A stretch of 30,651 nucleotides of DNA from a virus: positions 1 through 30,651 of IMG/VR virus record IMGVR_UViG_3300014501_000208, one strand, 5' to 3'. Below are positions 13,427 to 22,334 of this stretch, one piece after another. The notes below the pieces were generated by a model. That model ran no database searches, was not told the origin of the DNA, and saw only the letters and a list, made by a program, of their open reading frames with translations. A program made the translations under genes and the position numbers. Numbering within the stretch: position 1 is the first letter of the stretch; each line of letters begins with the position of its first letter.

Positions 13427-13994
13427 GCCGGAAGTATCATCGCCAACAAAGGAATGCCCACATCCCCATCGTTGGCGCTGTTACGACGAAATGACTGCCG
13501 AGGTTGAAGTTCTTGACTTTATTGGGCAACTGGTGCGAACGGTAAAGCCAAGGCTGGTTGTAGAAACTGGATCGTATCTCGGCGTGGGCGCGTGTTACAT
13601 CGGTAGAGCATTGAAAGACAACGGACGCGGACACCTAGTTACGTGCGAGATACTGCCAGAACTACATAGCAAGGCCGCAGAGTTAATTAAGCGAGCCGGC
13701 GTTTCGGACGTAGTGGATTGTCGTCTCATGTCGAGCCTGGAACTGGAAATAAAAAATGAAATCGATATTCTTTTTTCCGACAGCCTGCCGGAAATAAGAG
13801 TCAAGGAAATAGATCGCTTCTGGGACCGACTATCACCACAAAGCCTGATTGTGGTTCACGACGTTAACTCCGGCGATCACCACGAACTCAGGGAGCGAGT
13901 TCTGCGGTTGGATGTAGAGCGCAGGTTGTCGGTGGTCATGCTGCCTACGCCGCGAGGGCTAGCGATTTGCCAAAAGATAAAAGACAGGACGTAG
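13416..13994 (+). CDS. class I SAM-dependent methyltransferase, 192 aa
   Basis: ATG 13416 lies 11 nt inside the glycosyltransferase gene. Motif I is VVETGSYLGVGA (48-59), an acidic strand end follows at Glu78 (HLVTCEI), and ILFSDS (118-123) and LIVVHDV (144-150) complete a Rossmann methyltransferase of the Methyltransf_24/cephalosporin-hydroxylase-like kind. Such enzymes often O-methylate sugars. The tight coupling to a glycosyltransferase suggests they modify the same glycan, on the virion or the host. Substrate unknown. Confidence 0.8.
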   Translation: MPSRPEVSSPTKECPHPHRWRCYDEMTAEVEVLDFIGQLVRTVKPRLVVETGSYLGVGACYIGRALKDNGRGHLVTCEILPELHSKAAELIKRAGVSDVVDCRLMSSLELEIKNEIDILFSDSLPEIRVKEIDRFWDRLSPQSLIVVHDVNSGDHHELRERVLRLDVERRLSVVMLPTPRGLAICQKIKDRT

Positions 13995-13997
13995 CCG

Positions 13998-15062
13998 ATG
14001 AATCGCTCGACCGTAATCTCGATGGTGCAAGACCTGACGGAGCATAGGGCAGATGAACGCCTCGACTTCAATAACCTCTTCAATCTTCGTCTGGTTAAGT
14101 TCATTCAGGAAGAACCGTTCTGGTGGCGCAAAAAGATTTTCTCGTTTACGACGGTTGCGGGAATACCTACTTACGATTTCAATAATTTCCCGACTCCGGG
14201 ACTGACGCAAGCGATTATAGATGCGCAGTTTACGACCGGCACGAACGGCGTATTGTTGTCATTTAGCGGCTCGGTTCCGGGATGGCTGATACCCGGTGCG
14301 CAGATTGCCGCAAGTCTTTCCGATAGTCGCTTCAATGGTGGTCCGTGGACGGTTGTATCTGTGACTCCGGGATCGCCAAACGTGATCGGCCTCACGGTCA
14401 ACCTAGGATCGTCGTCCATTGCCCAAGAGGCGGTTACGGGCCAAGTGCAGCAGATTTACCCCACTTCTTTAGCCTCAGACCTTGAGTCGTTCCTAAAGGT
14501 AACTCTCTGGCTTAATGGCCAAAAACTTGGCCAGATGGAGCCGAATTTTGATATCGAGAGCATTGCTGATGCGCAACAAGATGCACTGAACTCCTCTACC
14601 TGGTGTGCTCCTGGAACTTACTGTATTGAACCAGACAGCCAAGCTCCGATCCCTCCATCGCTAGCGCTGCCGACGCTCACGACGATGCGTTTGATGAACT
14701 GCCCAGACCAGCCCTATTTGGTTGTGGTTAGTTATATGGCGGTTCCGCAACTGCCTGACGATTGCGACGACGACATAATTCCTCTGATTCCGCCGATGTA
14801 CCACCACGCGCTGGTGTCCGGCTTAAAAATGGATGTAACCGGATTCCTTTTCGGGGAAAAGAGCGACCTGTATTCAGTCTCACAAAGCGAATACCAAGAG
14901 AGTGTCCAGAAGGCGATCGCGCGGCAAGACATCAGCGCAGCCAAGAAACTGCAATTCATTGTGCGCGAGGAAAGCGTTCGCTCAACGGTCGGAGGCTATG
15001 GCGTGGCTCCTGGCGATCAGGTATTCGATACTGACGTGATTGAGAGCGGGTTTAATCAATGA
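13998..15062 (+). CDS. head-tail adaptor-like protein, 354 aa
   Basis: ATG 13998 starts 3 nt after the methyltransferase stop. The opening is a helical domain followed by EPFWWRKKIFSFTTVAG and YDFNN, the style of podovirus adaptor/tail-tubular proteins that bind the portal. Residues about 70-155 are an extra beta-rich insertion. Later DDDIIPLIPPMYHHALVSGL and a helical tail (SEYQESVQKAIARQD) fit the adaptor pattern. The stop overlaps the next start (ATGA, 15059-15062). Assigned by sequence style and by place between head genes and nozzle. Confidence 0.6.
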   Translation: MNRSTVISMVQDLTEHRADERLDFNNLFNLRLVKFIQEEPFWWRKKIFSFTTVAGIPTYDFNNFPTPGLTQAIIDAQFTTGTNGVLLSFSGSVPGWLIPGAQIAASLSDSRFNGGPWTVVSVTPGSPNVIGLTVNLGSSSIAQEAVTGQVQQIYPTSLASDLESFLKVTLWLNGQKLGQMEPNFDIESIADAQQDALNSSTWCAPGTYCIEPDSQAPIPPSLALPTLTTMRLMNCPDQPYLVVVSYMAVPQLPDDCDDDIIPLIPPMYHHALVSGLKMDVTGFLFGEKSDLYSVSQSEYQESVQKAIARQDISAAKKLQFIVREESVRSTVGGYGVAPGDQVFDTDVIESGFNQ

Positions 15063-17638
15063 GCCCGCAGGCGCAAGTACAGGACAAGGGGCTTGCTGAG
15101 TTATATATCTTTGGAGGGGTTGACAGCCGGAGCAATCCTCTCAATATGCCGCAGGACCGCTCCCTGCTCTGCTCGAACTGGGTTCCGAACATTGGGGGAT
15201 GGCTGGAATTGCGTCGAGGGTACACCGAACTTGCAACGACGGGCGCGACGATCGGTGCCTACATTCATTCTATCGCTCCGTATACGATGTGGACAAATGT
15301 CAAATACCTTTTACTGGGCGCCGGTGCCAACGTTTACTCGCTGGCGCTAGCGACTGGCGTTATCACCGAGATCGGAACGCTGAATACCAGCAATCCGTGG
15401 AACTGGTTTCCATCGGCCGGGCAGATAAACATCGGCGACGGAGCAAATGTATGGTTTTTTGATGGAACCACGCTGCGATTGAGTGGCATCCGCTCCATGA
15501 CCACAGCAGAAGCGAATAACGTCTCAGTCAGCATCGGAACCGATACGCCGTCTCTCTCTGGAACCACGGTGGTATTCGCTTCTGGCGGAGACTGGTTAAG
15601 CAATGACGTTACTGGAGAAATAGTTTACGGGGCCGTGTGGGATCCTTTGGCTGGCGCAATTTCTCCGCTAGTTGCCATAAATACCACTCCCATCCTTGGG
15701 GTCGCAGGACAAAGACTGAACGCATCATCTTTGCCTTTATTGTCTGGTTCCAAGTTGTGGGTGCTAGCCTGCACCGCCGACGGAGGAACAGCTCCGAGTT
15801 ACATTTCGGCTCGCGGCACGAGTAGCCCCACCGCCCTACCATTCACGAGCTTCTCGGTTTCCGGGCAAGTTGTGACCGTAGTTTCCACTGGGCATGGGAT
15901 GACGGATGGTTATCCAATAGCCGTCATCTATCAAACGGGTACTCAGGTCGTATGGTACGGCGGCGTGTTTAGGGTTGATCCGGTTTTCGCCAACGTGGGA
16001 CCGGTGGCCATCGCGGTCATTGATGCCAATCACTATAGTTTCCAAGTTCCAGCCGGAACCACGGTGCCTGGATACTCTTCAACGCTTATTACGTACGCCA
16101 TAATGACGGGCGGAACGATTGTATCGAACCTGCCAGTCCTGGCCGCTAATTATCAGCAGACTGGATTGCCGCCGAGTACGGTTGGCGGAGCGCAACCCGG
16201 TTATCAGTTGTATGCCTGCATCTGGGATCCGGTAACGCAGCACGCGGGCAACAGGATGGCGATTGGCGCACGACTTGCACCCTCCGATCCATCCACGATT
16301 AACGTTGCGTCATTGCCCAACCTGAACTCGGAAAATCCCGAATGGCAGATTCTTTTGGGATACACGATCGATGGCGGAGAGGTTCCTTATTTACTGCTCG
16401 ACAGCGGTGGAAACTGGCTATCGGTGCCGTCCGGCGTGACTTCGTGGGTGATTGGCGGAAACTATACCCAGGATCAAACCTCGGAGATGCCATACCGCAA
16501 CGGCATTCCTCCGGCGATGAATAAGTTTTGCATCATTGGCGACCAGGCCTTGGGATGTACGGGGCAAGATGCTTACGTGTACGTGTCGGCATCGGCGGCT
16601 AGTCCACTGAATCCCGAAGTAGTGGGACAGCCGAATGAGTCGTGGTCTCCGGATGACGTGGTGACGTTTCCGACTCGTGAAGTTCCAACCTGCATCCAGG
16701 AATACAACCAGAGCGCGATGGTGTTTTCGCTGAACTACTCTGCGCCACTGGTGAATACCTCTGGAGTGTGGGACTGGGGACAAGGCTTCCCGTGCGGATG
16801 CGCGGGACAACGTGCCTTTGTCAAGACAATTCACGGACCATTCTGGGTGACCGGACAAAAGCAACTGGCAACCATAAACACTAACTGGGGGGCCGGCTAC
16901 GCTCTTGCCACGGGGCCGATCGTGGTTTCCTCTGAATACGAGCGGGCGCTACTTGCGATGATCGGCGACCAATACCTCGGCGAAGTCGAGGTTGCGGCCT
17001 ACATCGACGTGGCGAAACAGAAAGACGAGATCATCATCAAGGCGCTAGACGTGAATGGCGTGCCGTTTGAAATCGTTCACGACTTCAATCTGAAGGACGA
17101 TAAGGCGCAGTTCGGGCAAGCCTATTTCCGGCAGTACGGATCAACTCTTGCCGAAGATTACACCCTTGCCAACGGATTCGACGTAAACGGTCTGCAGCGC
17201 GTCTATGCTGGCGGATCGGACGGTAACGTCTACCAGGAAGAGTCTGGCTACAACGACAACGGGGATGAGTTCGAGGCCACATATCTCGGACTTGTCAATC
17301 TCGGCGGCGAAAAGCCATCACTGACTGACATTCAGATATGGGGCGATCACACCATTATCGACACCCCGGTACTCCAGTTAAACAACACGCTGGATGCCAC
17401 TGGCGATTGGGTGCCATTGTTGCCAGCACAGGATCGCGGCGACGGAACACATGATTTCAAATTCCATAATCGCGTAAAATCTGGGGAAAGCAACTTCTTT
17501 TATGTCCAGATTCAACTGACAAGTCATTCCGTGGATGCGCCGACAACGGAGTTAAGCACCCCTCCCCACTTCCCGGTCGAAGATTATGGCAAGATTTATT
17601 TAGCAAGAATACTCTTTGGAACCTCGCGAGGTACGTAA
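15059..17638 (+). CDS. tail nozzle/stabilisation-like structural protein, 859 aa
   Basis: ATG 15059 overlaps the adaptor stop by 4 nt. The N-terminus contains DRSLLCSNWVPNIGGWLELR followed by RGYT, a motif seen in phage tail hub/nozzle proteins with beta-propeller folds. Repeated beta-strand units with Gly/Trp (VWFFDGTTLRLSG; EWQILLGYTIDGGEVPYLLL; GVWDWGQGFP) continue through the protein. The C-terminus has a metal-like DNGDEFEATYLGL region. It most likely closes the portal channel below the adaptor. The length is large for P22 gp10-like proteins but fits T7 gp12-sized nozzles. Confidence 0.6.
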   Translation: MSPQAQVQDKGLAELYIFGGVDSRSNPLNMPQDRSLLCSNWVPNIGGWLELRRGYTELATTGATIGAYIHSIAPYTMWTNVKYLLLGAGANVYSLALATGVITEIGTLNTSNPWNWFPSAGQINIGDGANVWFFDGTTLRLSGIRSMTTAEANNVSVSIGTDTPSLSGTTVVFASGGDWLSNDVTGEIVYGAVWDPLAGAISPLVAINTTPILGVAGQRLNASSLPLLSGSKLWVLACTADGGTAPSYISARGTSSPTALPFTSFSVSGQVVTVVSTGHGMTDGYPIAVIYQTGTQVVWYGGVFRVDPVFANVGPVAIAVIDANHYSFQVPAGTTVPGYSSTLITYAIMTGGTIVSNLPVLAANYQQTGLPPSTVGGAQPGYQLYACIWDPVTQHAGNRMAIGARLAPSDPSTINVASLPNLNSENPEWQILLGYTIDGGEVPYLLLDSGGNWLSVPSGVTSWVIGGNYTQDQTSEMPYRNGIPPAMNKFCIIGDQALGCTGQDAYVYVSASAASPLNPEVVGQPNESWSPDDVVTFPTREVPTCIQEYNQSAMVFSLNYSAPLVNTSGVWDWGQGFPCGCAGQRAFVKTIHGPFWVTGQKQLATINTNWGAGYALATGPIVVSSEYERALLAMIGDQYLGEVEVAAYIDVAKQKDEIIIKALDVNGVPFEIVHDFNLKDDKAQFGQAYFRQYGSTLAEDYTLANGFDVNGLQRVYAGGSDGNVYQEESGYNDNGDEFEATYLGLVNLGGEKPSLTDIQIWGDHTIIDTPVLQLNNTLDATGDWVPLLPAQDRGDGTHDFKFHNRVKSGESNFFYVQIQLTSHSVDAPTTELSTPPHFPVEDYGKIYLARILFGTSRGT

Positions 17639-17639
17639 T

Positions 17640-18119
17640 TTGCCATTCAGCAACGTGCCATGGAGCGGCCCCTCCCAAGAGCAGAGGCAACAACTTTCCG
17701 ACATGCTGCGAGTCCGCGGCGGCAGTGCCGTACCGAGTCCGCCGCGCAGCATCATCGCCCAACCGGGCAACGGGAAGATTATCTTGACATGGAATGCGGA
17801 CCCGGCCAATCCGCCCAATTGCAAACCGAGAATTTACGTGGGTAACGAAAACTCGTTGCACGCGGAGAATCCGGCAGGGGTCAACAGTATCGCGATTCCA
17901 GTTACTGGAGGCGCGGCCCCTCCAGTTACCAACGTCTTCGTTTCTTTCGTTTCTCCGCTGGGTGCGGAATCGCGCAAGGTTCCAATTCAATCTTCGGCGG
18001 CAGTGCAATCCGGATCGACTCCGCCGCCTGATCCGCCAGTCCCTCCAGGATGGAACACGGAGCCGAGTGGCGGGGCATTCAACAACAACATTCCAAACAC
18101 TCTGCTGGGGGTGCGGTAA
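17640..18119 (+). CDS. fibronectin-III-like domain protein, 159 aa
   Basis: TTG 17640 is preferred because GAGG (17628-17631) stands 8 nt upstream and it follows the previous TAA by one base; TTG 17616 would extend into the nozzle gene. After a short polar N-terminus, residues about 34-115 form one FN3/Ig-like domain (AQPGNGKIILTWNADP, then VFVSFVSPLGAESRKV). A Pro-rich tail (PPPDPPVPPGW) and NNNIPNTLLGVR follow. FN3-like domains on phage tails are thought to help weak surface binding. It abuts the next gene without a gap. Confidence 0.6.
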   Translation: MPFSNVPWSGPSQEQRQQLSDMLRVRGGSAVPSPPRSIIAQPGNGKIILTWNADPANPPNCKPRIYVGNENSLHAENPAGVNSIAIPVTGGAAPPVTNVFVSFVSPLGAESRKVPIQSSAAVQSGSTPPPDPPVPPGWNTEPSGGAFNNNIPNTLLGVR

Positions 18120-18530
18120 ATGGACATAATTCCTTGGGATCTACAGTGGCGCGGAAACATCCTTTTTCCGGTGGACGAAAAGGTACATGCGGCGGCAACT
18201 GAGTTTTGTAGGGATCATCTCGCGGCACCGTTTGACCCGCGCGGACACGCGAAAATATGGGTAGCGCGGGAAAACGATAGCGTTGTGGGCGTGGCTGGAA
18301 TAAGGTCTTGTTGGGACATTCCGGTATTTCGCTCCATCAGCGAGAAGGCCAGTTTCAGATTGGCGGATCGGGTTAATTCGTACTTCGCTGATCAGGGATT
18401 TCGCGGCCAAGGCGTGTTCCTGTATCTTTCGCAGTCGGAGAGTCCGGAGCAGATGTGTCCGCACCGGGAAGCGATTCTTTCCAAGGTGGACGCGAAGCCG
18501 GCAGAGCGCTACGTGGTGACGTGTAAATAG
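18120..18530 (+). CDS. GNAT-like hypothetical protein, 136 aa
   Basis: ATG 18120 directly follows TAA 18117-18119. The segment IWVARENDSVVGVAGI (46-61) looks like the strand pair of an acetyltransferase, and FRGQG (94-98) resembles the acetyl-CoA-binding R-x-x-G-x-G/A loop. The N-terminal helix and Leu/Arg run fit too. The conserved pyrophosphate loop is poor, so this is a weak call. It may be a structural relative without activity. Adjacent to tail genes. Confidence 0.4.
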   Translation: MDIIPWDLQWRGNILFPVDEKVHAAATEFCRDHLAAPFDPRGHAKIWVARENDSVVGVAGIRSCWDIPVFRSISEKASFRLADRVNSYFADQGFRGQGVFLYLSQSESPEQMCPHREAILSKVDAKPAERYVVTCK

Positions 18531-18571
18531 ATTGTTTGGCCGGAGGGGGCCGAAAGAAATGGGAAATAATT

Positions 18572-19132
18572 ATGGGTGGTGGACCCTCTCAGGCGCAGAA
18601 AAACGCGGCAACGCAACAGGCTGCACTCTCGGCACAACAAACCGCGACGGCGGCTCAGAACCAGCAAGAGCAGCAAACGGCGTATAACGAGATCAACCCC
18701 ATGGCAACTAACCTGATGGCCAACGGGTTGCCATACACGAACGCGATCACCAACTACAACAATGGAACCACGGCAGCGTCGGCACTGCCAGCGCGTGCCT
18801 CGCTGCTGCGCTCAATGGGAGGAAACACCGCAGCGCAGCCGAACGGCTTCAAGACGGCAGAGATGGGTGATTTCGACAACGGTCTGGCGTCAAGCTTCGA
18901 CAATAACATGACGAGCGCTCTGACGAATAACGAGAACGCCAAGCTGCAAGGCGCAAGTATGCTCACCGGCCAGCAACAAGTGCTAAACCCGTTGGGATAT
19001 TCAACGGCAGCCAGTGGCACCAATTCCTCTATTATGAATGCTCCGCTGGCGACGCCGAGTCCGCTGGGTGCGGTACTAGGGGCTACCGGTGCCTTGGGTA
19101 CCGCAGCCATTAATAATTCGCCAGCGTTTTAA
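18572..19132 (+). CDS. Ala/Gln/Asn-rich virion protein, 186 aa (ejection type)
   Basis: ATG 18572 begins MGGGPSQAQKNAATQQ, a typical start of phage internal/ejection proteins; TTG 18536 is an alternative without support. GGAGGGGG stands some 25 nt upstream. The N-terminal 45 residues are an amphipathic Gln/Ala helix, and the rest is flexible with Met/Leu/Asn patches. The low-complexity, uncharged character and the location before two more proteins of the same kind suggest DNA-ejection (internal) proteins, which form a channel in the host envelope. No family recognised. Confidence 0.55.
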   Translation: MGGGPSQAQKNAATQQAALSAQQTATAAQNQQEQQTAYNEINPMATNLMANGLPYTNAITNYNNGTTAASALPARASLLRSMGGNTAAQPNGFKTAEMGDFDNGLASSFDNNMTSALTNNENAKLQGASMLTGQQQVLNPLGYSTAASGTNSSIMNAPLATPSPLGAVLGATGALGTAAINNSPAF

Positions 19133-19143
19133 GGAGCCAGACA

Positions 19144-20838
19144 ATGGGTTCACTGTTTAGCAATTTGACTCACACTGGCGTACAGCAACCGAACGGGCAA
19201 ACGTCTTTTCAAAACAATCCGGCCGCAACTGGACAGGCTCTCGCTTTAGCGTCGGCCGCGACGGCGCAACCGAACACCTCGAATGTGGACGGCACGCTTA
19301 ACCCTGACACGTATACACAGGAGGTCGCTGGCGGACCGTTAACAAAGCAGAGTTCTGACAACACGACAGTCACGCAAAACGCTCCTCCGGTTACGGCGCA
19401 GCCGAGGGTGGTCACTCCTTCCTTCGGTCAAGCGAACGACGGCGGCACCAATCCTTTCAGTTCGGCATTAACGACGAAAGGGAAGGTTTTGTCCGGCCTG
19501 CTGGTTGCCATGCAAGGTGCGGCACGCGGCGCGGCGGCGAGCGTTCCCACGAATCCACATATCAGTCCCGGCATAGGACCGGCACTCGCGGCGGGCGTGG
19601 AAACTCCGTTTGCGATGAAACAGCAACAGAACGAATTAGAGAAAGAGGGAGCACAAAACAAACTGATCGCCGCCCAGTCAGCGATGGTTCCCACGCCGTA
19701 TGGACAAATGCCGGAGGGTATGGCCAAGTTAATGTTCCCGGCCATGATCAAAGCTGGCGCCACGACTGATGCAGCCAAGATCGGAGCTGGCAGTCGCGAA
19801 AACGTAGCCAACACCGCAGCAAGCAGTCGCGAGACTGTCGCTCAGACGAATAAGCGGTTTATGGCCGTTCCGGGCGTGGGATTACTAGATACACAGGATC
19901 CCAGCGGAAAACCGACGTTGGTTCCCGGTTCCCAGGAAGGCATCACGCTTACACAGCAACATCTTGACGACTATGGATTGCCGAAAGAATTTCTCGGCAA
20001 GACAATGACGATCTCGCAACTCTCGGGACTCGAGCGCGGACAGGCAGCTCGTGCCGGAACAACCACGAATACGGTCGAGTACAAGGACGACGGGCAAGGG
20101 AACATTGTAGCCCTCCCCAAGACGACCACTACCAATAAAAACCTTCCCGGCTCGCCTGCCGCGTCGGTAAAGCCGGCAGTCGGCGCAACTTCGCCAGGAT
20201 CGCCGAAAGTGGTTATCAGCGGAAAGTCTGTTCCAATGTCGTTTGGTACGGACTCTGATGGCAATCAAGTAGCCGGTACTCCTGCTGAACTGAAAGCCGC
20301 AGGAGTTAGCAACTACTCGCCACTTGGCGCCGACGGAACGGCAAAGGTTAACATCGCTCGGCAACTCATCAGCCCGACAGGATTATTTGCTCTGGCGCAA
20401 AAAGATTTGGACAAGTTCAAGCCTGGAGAACTTGAAGGGTTAGCGCCAAGATGGAATGAGTTCTTGGCTGGCAAGGTTGGAACCGACGATCCGCGATACG
20501 TCGCTCTCCGGACCCACGTTAACGGCCTACTGAGTACCGCTTTAATGCAAGCCCACATGGGCGCCCGTGGCGGCGAAAGTATCATGGAACATTTCCAAGA
20601 CATGGCCAATGCCGGGAAAATGTCCAAGGATACCCTCCAGTCTGCCCTTGGTGCCGAGAAAGAATACGTGCAGGACAAGGCGATGCGGCCAAAGGTTAAG
20701 CAAGCTGGCGCTGCGCCTCCGCCAACAGGCATGGCGGTAAGCCTCTCGGCAGCGAGACAACTTCCCCAGAACAACGGCAAGACTGACGACCAAATCAAGG
20801 CTGACATTGTGAAATACGGCCATGCGGTGACACCCTAA
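19144..20838 (+). CDS. large ejection/internal-virion-type protein, 564 aa
   Basis: ATG 19144 follows AAGGAG (19131-19136) with a 7-nt spacer. The N-terminal 190 residues are Gln/Asn/Thr/Ala-rich and low-complexity. The middle holds Ala-rich helices (AKIGAGSRENVANTAASSRE). A folded C-terminal part (about 400-540) contains LFALAQKDLDKFKPGELEGL and HMGARGGESIMEHFQDM. The stop shares its last A with the next ATG. Size and context fit a podovirus internal protein released with the DNA; no enzyme motif such as a lysozyme is seen. Confidence 0.55.
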   Translation: MGSLFSNLTHTGVQQPNGQTSFQNNPAATGQALALASAATAQPNTSNVDGTLNPDTYTQEVAGGPLTKQSSDNTTVTQNAPPVTAQPRVVTPSFGQANDGGTNPFSSALTTKGKVLSGLLVAMQGAARGAAASVPTNPHISPGIGPALAAGVETPFAMKQQQNELEKEGAQNKLIAAQSAMVPTPYGQMPEGMAKLMFPAMIKAGATTDAAKIGAGSRENVANTAASSRETVAQTNKRFMAVPGVGLLDTQDPSGKPTLVPGSQEGITLTQQHLDDYGLPKEFLGKTMTISQLSGLERGQAARAGTTTNTVEYKDDGQGNIVALPKTTTTNKNLPGSPAASVKPAVGATSPGSPKVVISGKSVPMSFGTDSDGNQVAGTPAELKAAGVSNYSPLGADGTAKVNIARQLISPTGLFALAQKDLDKFKPGELEGLAPRWNEFLAGKVGTDDPRYVALRTHVNGLLSTALMQAHMGARGGESIMEHFQDMANAGKMSKDTLQSALGAEKEYVQDKAMRPKVKQAGAAPPPTGMAVSLSAARQLPQNNGKTDDQIKADIVKYGHAVTP

Positions 20839-21800
20839 TGTCACAAGATCCATACGCCCAAATCGCACAGCCAATACAGACCACACAGGCTGATCCGTAT
20901 GCGGCCATTGTCAAACCTCCACCATCCGCGCCCGTTACGCAACCAACGTTCATGCAGGTTTTGACGCAACCTACAGACAAGACCGACAAAGAGTATGGCG
21001 GATACACTGGGCCAGCGGGGGTTGCGGGTGCAACCATTAAAGGATTGGATGATGTAGGCCGTGGCGCGCAAGACGCGGTGACTGGTACGTGGAACATACT
21101 GCGTCATCCAATTGACACGGTTAAGGCGGCAGCCAATTTGCCGTTGCAGGCGGCTCAGGTTCCAGCCGCAATCCACGACATCAATCAATCCCCCGACCCA
21201 ACGGGAAGTTATCTTCAGGCCGCACAAGACACGGCAGCCCAAGGGGCTGGCCAAGCCCTACTGGCAGTGGCAACCGCCGGAGCGGGAAAGGCGGCAGGAA
21301 AAATCCCAAGCGCTGCGCGTGCTGGCGCCGCCCTCAATGACGTGAAGAATGCAGCCGGAAGTATTCCGGTAGACACTTCAACGTTCAGTGACTCAGCACT
21401 GGAACTCTACACGCAATCGCAACGCGGAGCCAAACTTCCAAAGGCCGTGCGCGATCTAGTAACGCGGGTCACGAAGCCAGACTCGCCGCCATTGAACTAC
21501 GCGGAAGCCAAAGATTTTCAGTCCAACATCTCCAACTTGTCAGCAAATGACAAGATGGCATTGAGCGGCAAAACGTCGCGCCTTGTGGGGCAACTCAACC
21601 AAGACCTGAAGAGTAGTTTGAAGGACGCGGCAGACGTTGCGGGCAAGGGACAACAGTTTCAGGACGCAATGCAGCAATACCACAACGCCATGAAACTAAA
21701 GGGACTCAGCGACAATGCAATCAACGCGGCATGGAAGGCTGCGCTGACTGGCGTCGGGCTATACGGGGTCAGTAAAATATTTACGGGTGGCTCACGTTAG
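20838..21800 (+). CDS. Ala-rich ejection-type protein with hydrophobic segments, 320 aa
   Basis: ATG 20838 overlaps the previous stop by one base. The N-terminal 55 residues are Gln/Pro/Thr-rich (YAQIAQPIQTTQADPYAAI). Residues about 55-170 are Ala/Gly-rich and partly hydrophobic (AAQGAGQALLAVATAGAGKAA), plausibly membrane-inserting. The last half is a charged helical region, ending in a short hydrophobic helix (ALTGVGLYGVSKIF). This matches the look of phage ejection proteins. The stop overlaps the end of the minus-strand microprotein gene by 4 nt. Confidence 0.55.
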   Translation: MSQDPYAQIAQPIQTTQADPYAAIVKPPPSAPVTQPTFMQVLTQPTDKTDKEYGGYTGPAGVAGATIKGLDDVGRGAQDAVTGTWNILRHPIDTVKAAANLPLQAAQVPAAIHDINQSPDPTGSYLQAAQDTAAQGAGQALLAVATAGAGKAAGKIPSAARAGAALNDVKNAAGSIPVDTSTFSDSALELYTQSQRGAKLPKAVRDLVTRVTKPDSPPLNYAEAKDFQSNISNLSANDKMALSGKTSRLVGQLNQDLKSSLKDAADVAGKGQQFQDAMQQYHNAMKLKGLSDNAINAAWKAALTGVGLYGVSKIFTGGSR

Positions 21801-21895
21801 CCAAACCAGAACTTCCGATACCAGCGACGACGAGAACGCTCCCGCGCATTGTCCAGTAACACTAAAACGATCGCAGTAAAGATGATCCAACCCAT
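21797..21895 (-). CDS. 32-aa minus-strand membrane microprotein
   Basis: On the minus strand ATG (21893-21895) is preceded by GAGGTG (21900-21905) with a 4-nt spacer. It runs 32 codons to TAA (21797-21799). The peptide has an N-terminal hydrophobic span (GWIIFTAIVLVLL) and a strongly basic tail (RERSRRRWYRKFW). It is the only gene on this strand that I support. The TTGCAT-18-TACAAT signal upstream adds weight. The topology suggests a holin-inhibitor-like or toxin-like peptide, but no function is shown, and such short ORFs do arise by chance. Confidence 0.4.
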   Translation of the reverse strand: MGWIIFTAIVLVLLDNARERSRRRWYRKFWFG

Positions 21896-21911
21896 AAAGC
21901 ACCTCAATGAC

Positions 21912-21941
21912 ATTGTACCGCCCGTGCGGGAGAGAATGCAA
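21912..21941 (-). promoter_or_regulatory. candidate sigma70-type promoter, minus strand
   Basis: Read on the minus strand, TTGCAT (21936-21941) and TACAAT (21912-21917) are separated by 18 nt. TACAAT is one base from the -10 consensus; the -35 is 3 of 6. The start of transcription would fall near 21905, at the Shine-Dalgarno sequence itself, leaving a very short leader, which weakens the case. Confidence 0.3.
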
Positions 21942-21986
21942 GGGAAATCGCGTGAATCAGCTTATGCGAAAAGAAGGTAAAACACG

Positions 21987-22307
21987 ATGGGATCGATGCA
22001 GCCGCCGAAGCAGTTTTCGGCACCAGGGGTAATGCTCTCCCCTGATCAACAACAGGCCGTAACGCAACAGGCACAAGCATTGCCGCAACAGCCGCTCAAT
22101 CCCAACCTGATGATGAACATGAATCAGTTGCCGACCGTGGCGTCACCCAACGCTACGCCAAGTCCGGTTTTACCGCAGCCCAGCAATAACCCGGCGCAGT
22201 CGAATCCGATCGGATATCCGGCACCAGGCGGGAATGGCGGACAGTACGGCAGCACTCTGCCGTTGCAGCCAGTCAAGACGCCTGTTCGTGCTGCAAAAGC
22301 GCGGTAA
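21987..22307 (+). CDS. Gln/Pro/Asn-rich virion protein, 106 aa
   Basis: ATG 21987 follows AGAAGG about 10 nt upstream. The protein is almost entirely Gln/Pro/Asn/Met (QQQAVTQQAQALPQQPLNPN), with no folded core and a short basic end (VRAAKAR). Probably a flexible structural or ejection-associated protein. The gene sits between the ejection block and the adhesins. No family recognised. Confidence 0.55.
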   Translation: MGSMQPPKQFSAPGVMLSPDQQQAVTQQAQALPQQPLNPNLMMNMNQLPTVASPNATPSPVLPQPSNNPAQSNPIGYPAPGGNGGQYGSTLPLQPVKTPVRAAKAR

Positions 22308-22334
22308 GTCACACACCAAGGAGATGCAGAAAAG

